NCBI GenBank assembly: GCA_903861045.1
Contig: CAIOST010000143.1
Coordinates: 1-36,045, forward strand
Direction: 5' to 3'
Source: an uncultured bacterium
GTDB taxonomy: Bacteria; Verrucomicrobiota; Kiritimatiellia; RFP12; CAIWXQ01
DNA: 36,045 nt
Shown here: positions 33,717-36,045 of the stretch, one piece after another
Layout of the letters: each line of letters starts with the position of its first letter
Numbering within the stretch: the first letter of the stretch is position 1
The notes under the pieces: generated by a model
The model's database searches: none
What the model saw: the letters and a program-made list of their open reading frames with translations, nothing else
Told to the model about the DNA's origin: nothing
Translations under genes and position numbers: made by a program

Positions 33717-36045
33717 ATGCTACACCACGTGACACCCTCCAGCCACTGCACCACTCCCGCCCCCCTCCCCGAATTGCTGGCCCCGGCCGGCGATTTTGAC
33801 GCGGCCTGCGCCGCGCTGCACTATGGCGCGGACGCCGTCTATGCCGGCCTGCCGCGCTTCTCGGCACGCGCCGACGCCACCAATCTCTCGAGCGCCGAAC
33901 TGCGCCAGTTGCTGGCCTACGCGCACGGGCTGCCGCGGCCCCGCCGCGTCTATGTCGTGCTCAATACCCTGATGCAGGCACGCGACCTGCCCGGCGCGCT
34001 GGAAGCGCTGGAGGAACTCGACGACGCCGGCGTGGACGCCGTAATTGTGCAGGATCTCGGCCTCGCACGTCTGGCGCAGCGCCACTTCCCACGCCTGCGC
34101 CTGCACGCCAGCACACAACTCGCGGCGCACAACCTGGCCGGCCTGCGCGCCCTCGCGGCGCTCGGCTTCCAGCGCGTGGTGCTGGCGCGCGAACTCCCGC
34201 TGGACGAAGCCGCCTACCTGGCCCGCACCGCGCCGGTCGAAATCGAGATCTTCGTGCACGGCGCGCTCTGCTATTCCTATAGCGGGCTCTGCCTTTTCTC
34301 CTCGCATCAGACCGGCCGCAGCGGCAACCGCGGCCGCTGCGCCTACTGCTGCCGCGAACCGTTGACACCCGCCACCACCGGCCACGACCCCGGCCGCCCC
34401 AGCGCCTTCCCGTTCTCCATGCGCGATCTGGCGCTGGCACCACTGCTGCCCCAACTGCGCCAAGCCGGCCTCGCCAGCCTCAAAATCGAAGGACGCATGA
34501 AGAGCCCCTGCTATGTGGCCTGCGTCACCGACTACTACCGCCGCAAGCTCGACCAGCAGCTTACGCCCGATCAGGAGGCTACGCTGGTACAGGACCTGCA
34601 AACCATTTTCAGCCGCCCCTGGAGCTCCTTCTATGCCGCCGGGCGCCAGGCACCAGCCGACACGATCATTGACGCGGCCGCCATCGGCCACCGCGGCGCG
34701 GCCATCGGCGAACTGCAGACGATCCTGCGCGATGGCCGCGGCGGACGCTGGCTACGCTTCCAAACCCGCCGGGCGCTGGAAAAACACGACGGCCTACAAA
34801 TTCTGCTGCCGCGCGGCGGCAAACCGTTCGGCTGCGCCGTGGATGCCATGCGCCGCGCCGGCAGCAGCCGGCTGGAAATCACACTACCCGCCGGCGCCAC
34901 GGTCGAAGTCCTCCTGCCGGACGATGCCCCCACGGACCTCCCCGCCGGCGCTACCGTCTTCTGCTCGGCCTCGCAAGCAGTGCGCCGCCACTACCAGATC
35001 CAGCGCCCGCCGCCCGCCGCCTACCGCGCGCCGCGCCTCGTGCAGGTGCACGTCGCGCTCGACCCCGCCGGCCTGACGCTCAGCGCCACCACCCTCGCGC
35101 CCGCACCGGACAGCGCCCAGGCCGAGCGCGATCCACCCGCCGACCTGCCACCTGCCACGCACCACGCCACCATCCACCTGCCACTCTCCCTGACGCCAGC
35201 CCGGCAACCCGACCAGACCGCCACGGCCATCCAACGCGCCTTGGCACGCTCCGGCGACACCCCTTGGCAGATGACCACCTTAACCGTGGACGACCCCCAC
35301 GGACTGTTTGCCCCCACCTCCGCGCTAAATCAGGTGCGGCGCCAACTTTTCGAGGCGCTCACCACCCAGCACGAAGCCGCCCGCCAGGCCCGGCGCGCCG
35401 CGGTCAGCCAGGCCTGCGCCCTGCCAGCCACCCCACCGGCCACCCATACGGCCGCCACCTGCCACTGGAGCGTCAAACTCGACCTCGCCACCCCGCCCGA
35501 CGCCGCCTTTGCCTCGGCGGATGAGATCATCCTGCACCTGGGGCACCGCGCGCCCGACGAAACCCGTGCGCTGCTCAGCGCCTGGCGCACCAGCGCGCCC
35601 CGCGCCCGGCTGCGACTGGCCTTGCCGCTGCTAACGCGCCAGCATGAGGAGGAAGGGCTACGCGCCACCCTCGCCGCCCTGCTGGCAGACGGCTGGCAGC
35701 AATGGGAGTGCGCCGATCTGGGCGGCTGGCAGATGCTGCACGAGGCCACGCCGCCACCGTTGGATCTGACGGCCGACTGGTCGTGCTACGCGCTCAATCC
35801 CAGCGCCCGCGCCCTGCTGGCCGAACTGGGGATCACGCGCGCCGTGGCTTCCCCCGAAGACTCCGGCGAAAACTTGCTGGCGCTGGCCGCGGCCCCTGGG
35901 CCGACCATGGAAGTCCTGGCCTGGCAGCAGACACCCCTATTTATCGCCGAGACCGCGCCCCTACTCCCGGGCGCGCCCCCCTGGCGGCTGACCACCCGCC
36001 GTGGCAGCCAGCTTTACACGCACGTAGTGGACCACCGCTGGGTCA
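33717..36045 (+). CDS. Peptidase U32-family protein (RlhA/TrhP-like), partial at the window edge
   Basis: From the ATG at 33717 (or a GTG at 33729; neither has a clear ribosome site) the frame is open to the window end, 776 codons. The N-terminal barrel begins ELLAPAGDFDAACAALHYGADAVYAG. The U32 signature EIFVHGALCYSYSGLCLFS is at about 177-195, followed by GRSGNRGRCAYCC and LKIEGRMKSPCYVACV. Cysteines near 185, 191 and 209-213 fit the iron-sulphur ligand set known in UbiU/UbiV. Members modify RNA: TrhP/YegQ hydroxylates tRNA, RlhA/YdcP 23S rRNA. The long second half with a middle domain is closer to RlhA. The second half is Ala/Pro-rich and divergent. Confidence 0.9.
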   Translation, partial: MLHHVTPSSHCTTPAPLPELLAPAGDFDAACAALHYGADAVYAGLPRFSARADATNLSSAELRQLLAYAHGLPRPRRVYVVLNTLMQARDLPGALEALEELDDAGVDAVIVQDLGLARLAQRHFPRLRLHASTQLAAHNLAGLRALAALGFQRVVLARELPLDEAAYLARTAPVEIEIFVHGALCYSYSGLCLFSSHQTGRSGNRGRCAYCCREPLTPATTGHDPGRPSAFPFSMRDLALAPLLPQLRQAGLASLKIEGRMKSPCYVACVTDYYRRKLDQQLTPDQEATLVQDLQTIFSRPWSSFYAAGRQAPADTIIDAAAIGHRGAAIGELQTILRDGRGGRWLRFQTRRALEKHDGLQILLPRGGKPFGCAVDAMRRAGSSRLEITLPAGATVEVLLPDDAPTDLPAGATVFCSASQAVRRHYQIQRPPPAAYRAPRLVQVHVALDPAGLTLSATTLAPAPDSAQAERDPPADLPPATHHATIHLPLSLTPARQPDQTATAIQRALARSGDTPWQMTTLTVDDPHGLFAPTSALNQVRRQLFEALTTQHEAARQARRAAVSQACALPATPPATHTAATCHWSVKLDLATPPDAAFASADEIILHLGHRAPDETRALLSAWRTSAPRARLRLALPLLTRQHEEEGLRATLAALLADGWQQWECADLGGWQMLHEATPPPLDLTADWSCYALNPSARALLAELGITRAVASPEDSGENLLALAAAPGPTMEVLAWQQTPLFIAETAPLLPGAPPWRLTTRRGSQLYTHVVDHRWV

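Noticed and set aside
33720-34691. 323-residue minus-strand frame at the U32 gene
   Set aside because: The plus frame carries the U32 signature EIFVHGALCYSYSGLCLFS; the minus product is a low-complexity shadow.

Overview
The window is a GC-rich (about 60-65 percent by eye) bacterial chromosome segment dominated by chemotaxis, two-component and flagellar genes, with a housekeeping block at the right end. The organism should be a motile, flagellated Gram-negative: there is a lipoprotein with a LysM domain, an exported beta-carbonic anhydrase, FliL, a short FlgE-type hook protein and a sigma-54 activator. The haemerythrin chemoreceptor suggests life at low or fluctuating oxygen. The mixture of repeats and signalling architectures is reminiscent of uncultured PVC-group lineages (Kiritimatiellota, Lentisphaerota, Verrucomicrobiota) or deltaproteobacteria-like groups. 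That assignment is a weak inference; there is no rRNA or other phylogenetic marker except aspS.

Layout. 1-9471 (+): chemotaxis operon 1, with the end of a receiver (probably the tail of a hybrid CheA), a haemerythrin-MCP, CheW, CheB, CheR, a 1131-residue CHASE-type hybrid kinase, a single-domain receiver and a FixJ/LuxR-type regulator. CheB/CheR and CheR/kinase overlap by 4 bp. 9472-9952: repeat-filled gap. 9953-11746 (-): cytosolic GAF-PAS kinase, a plausible FixL-like partner. 11885-14519 (+): CheW and a second MCP, then a terminator. 14644-15513 (+): secreted beta-carbonic anhydrase. 15743-16150: decayed, internally deleted copy of the MCP carrying a heptanucleotide array. 16151-17182: hairpins and dispersed repeats. 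17183-18819 (+): second CheB and a receiver with a C-terminal four-cysteine module. 18824-20984 (-): hybrid kinase, CheY and CheX. 21211-22122 (+): membrane/coiled-coil protein with three C8 tracts. 22123-22809: a 23-unit heptamer array. 22810-28517 (+): LysM lipoprotein, receiver-STAS protein, FlgN-like protein, sigma-54 activator, MotE-like protein, FlgE-like hook protein and FliL. 28518-29044: second copy of a long dispersed repeat. 29045-32733 (-): aspS, an NAD-dependent epimerase/dehydratase and HU. 33717-36045 (+): U32-family protein, open at the window edge.

How the genes could work together: MCPs and CheW feed a CheA (mostly outside the window), CheR and the two CheBs adapt the receptors, CheY carries the signal to the motor and CheX removes its phosphate. 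The sigma-54 activator with the FlgN-, MotE-, FlgE- and FliL-like genes forms a flagellar assembly block.

The least ordinary content lies between the genes. Many intergenic spaces hold short tandem arrays with unit length 7 but unrelated unit sequences: GGTCAGA, TTCAATC, TGAAYAC, AGAGRYC and GTTGRGC. Paired palindromes show compensatory stem changes, and several dispersed inverted-repeat elements occur in two or more copies. One array lies inside the MCP relic and another supplies the stop codon of a kinase gene. C8 tracts also recur in the interdomain linkers of signalling genes.
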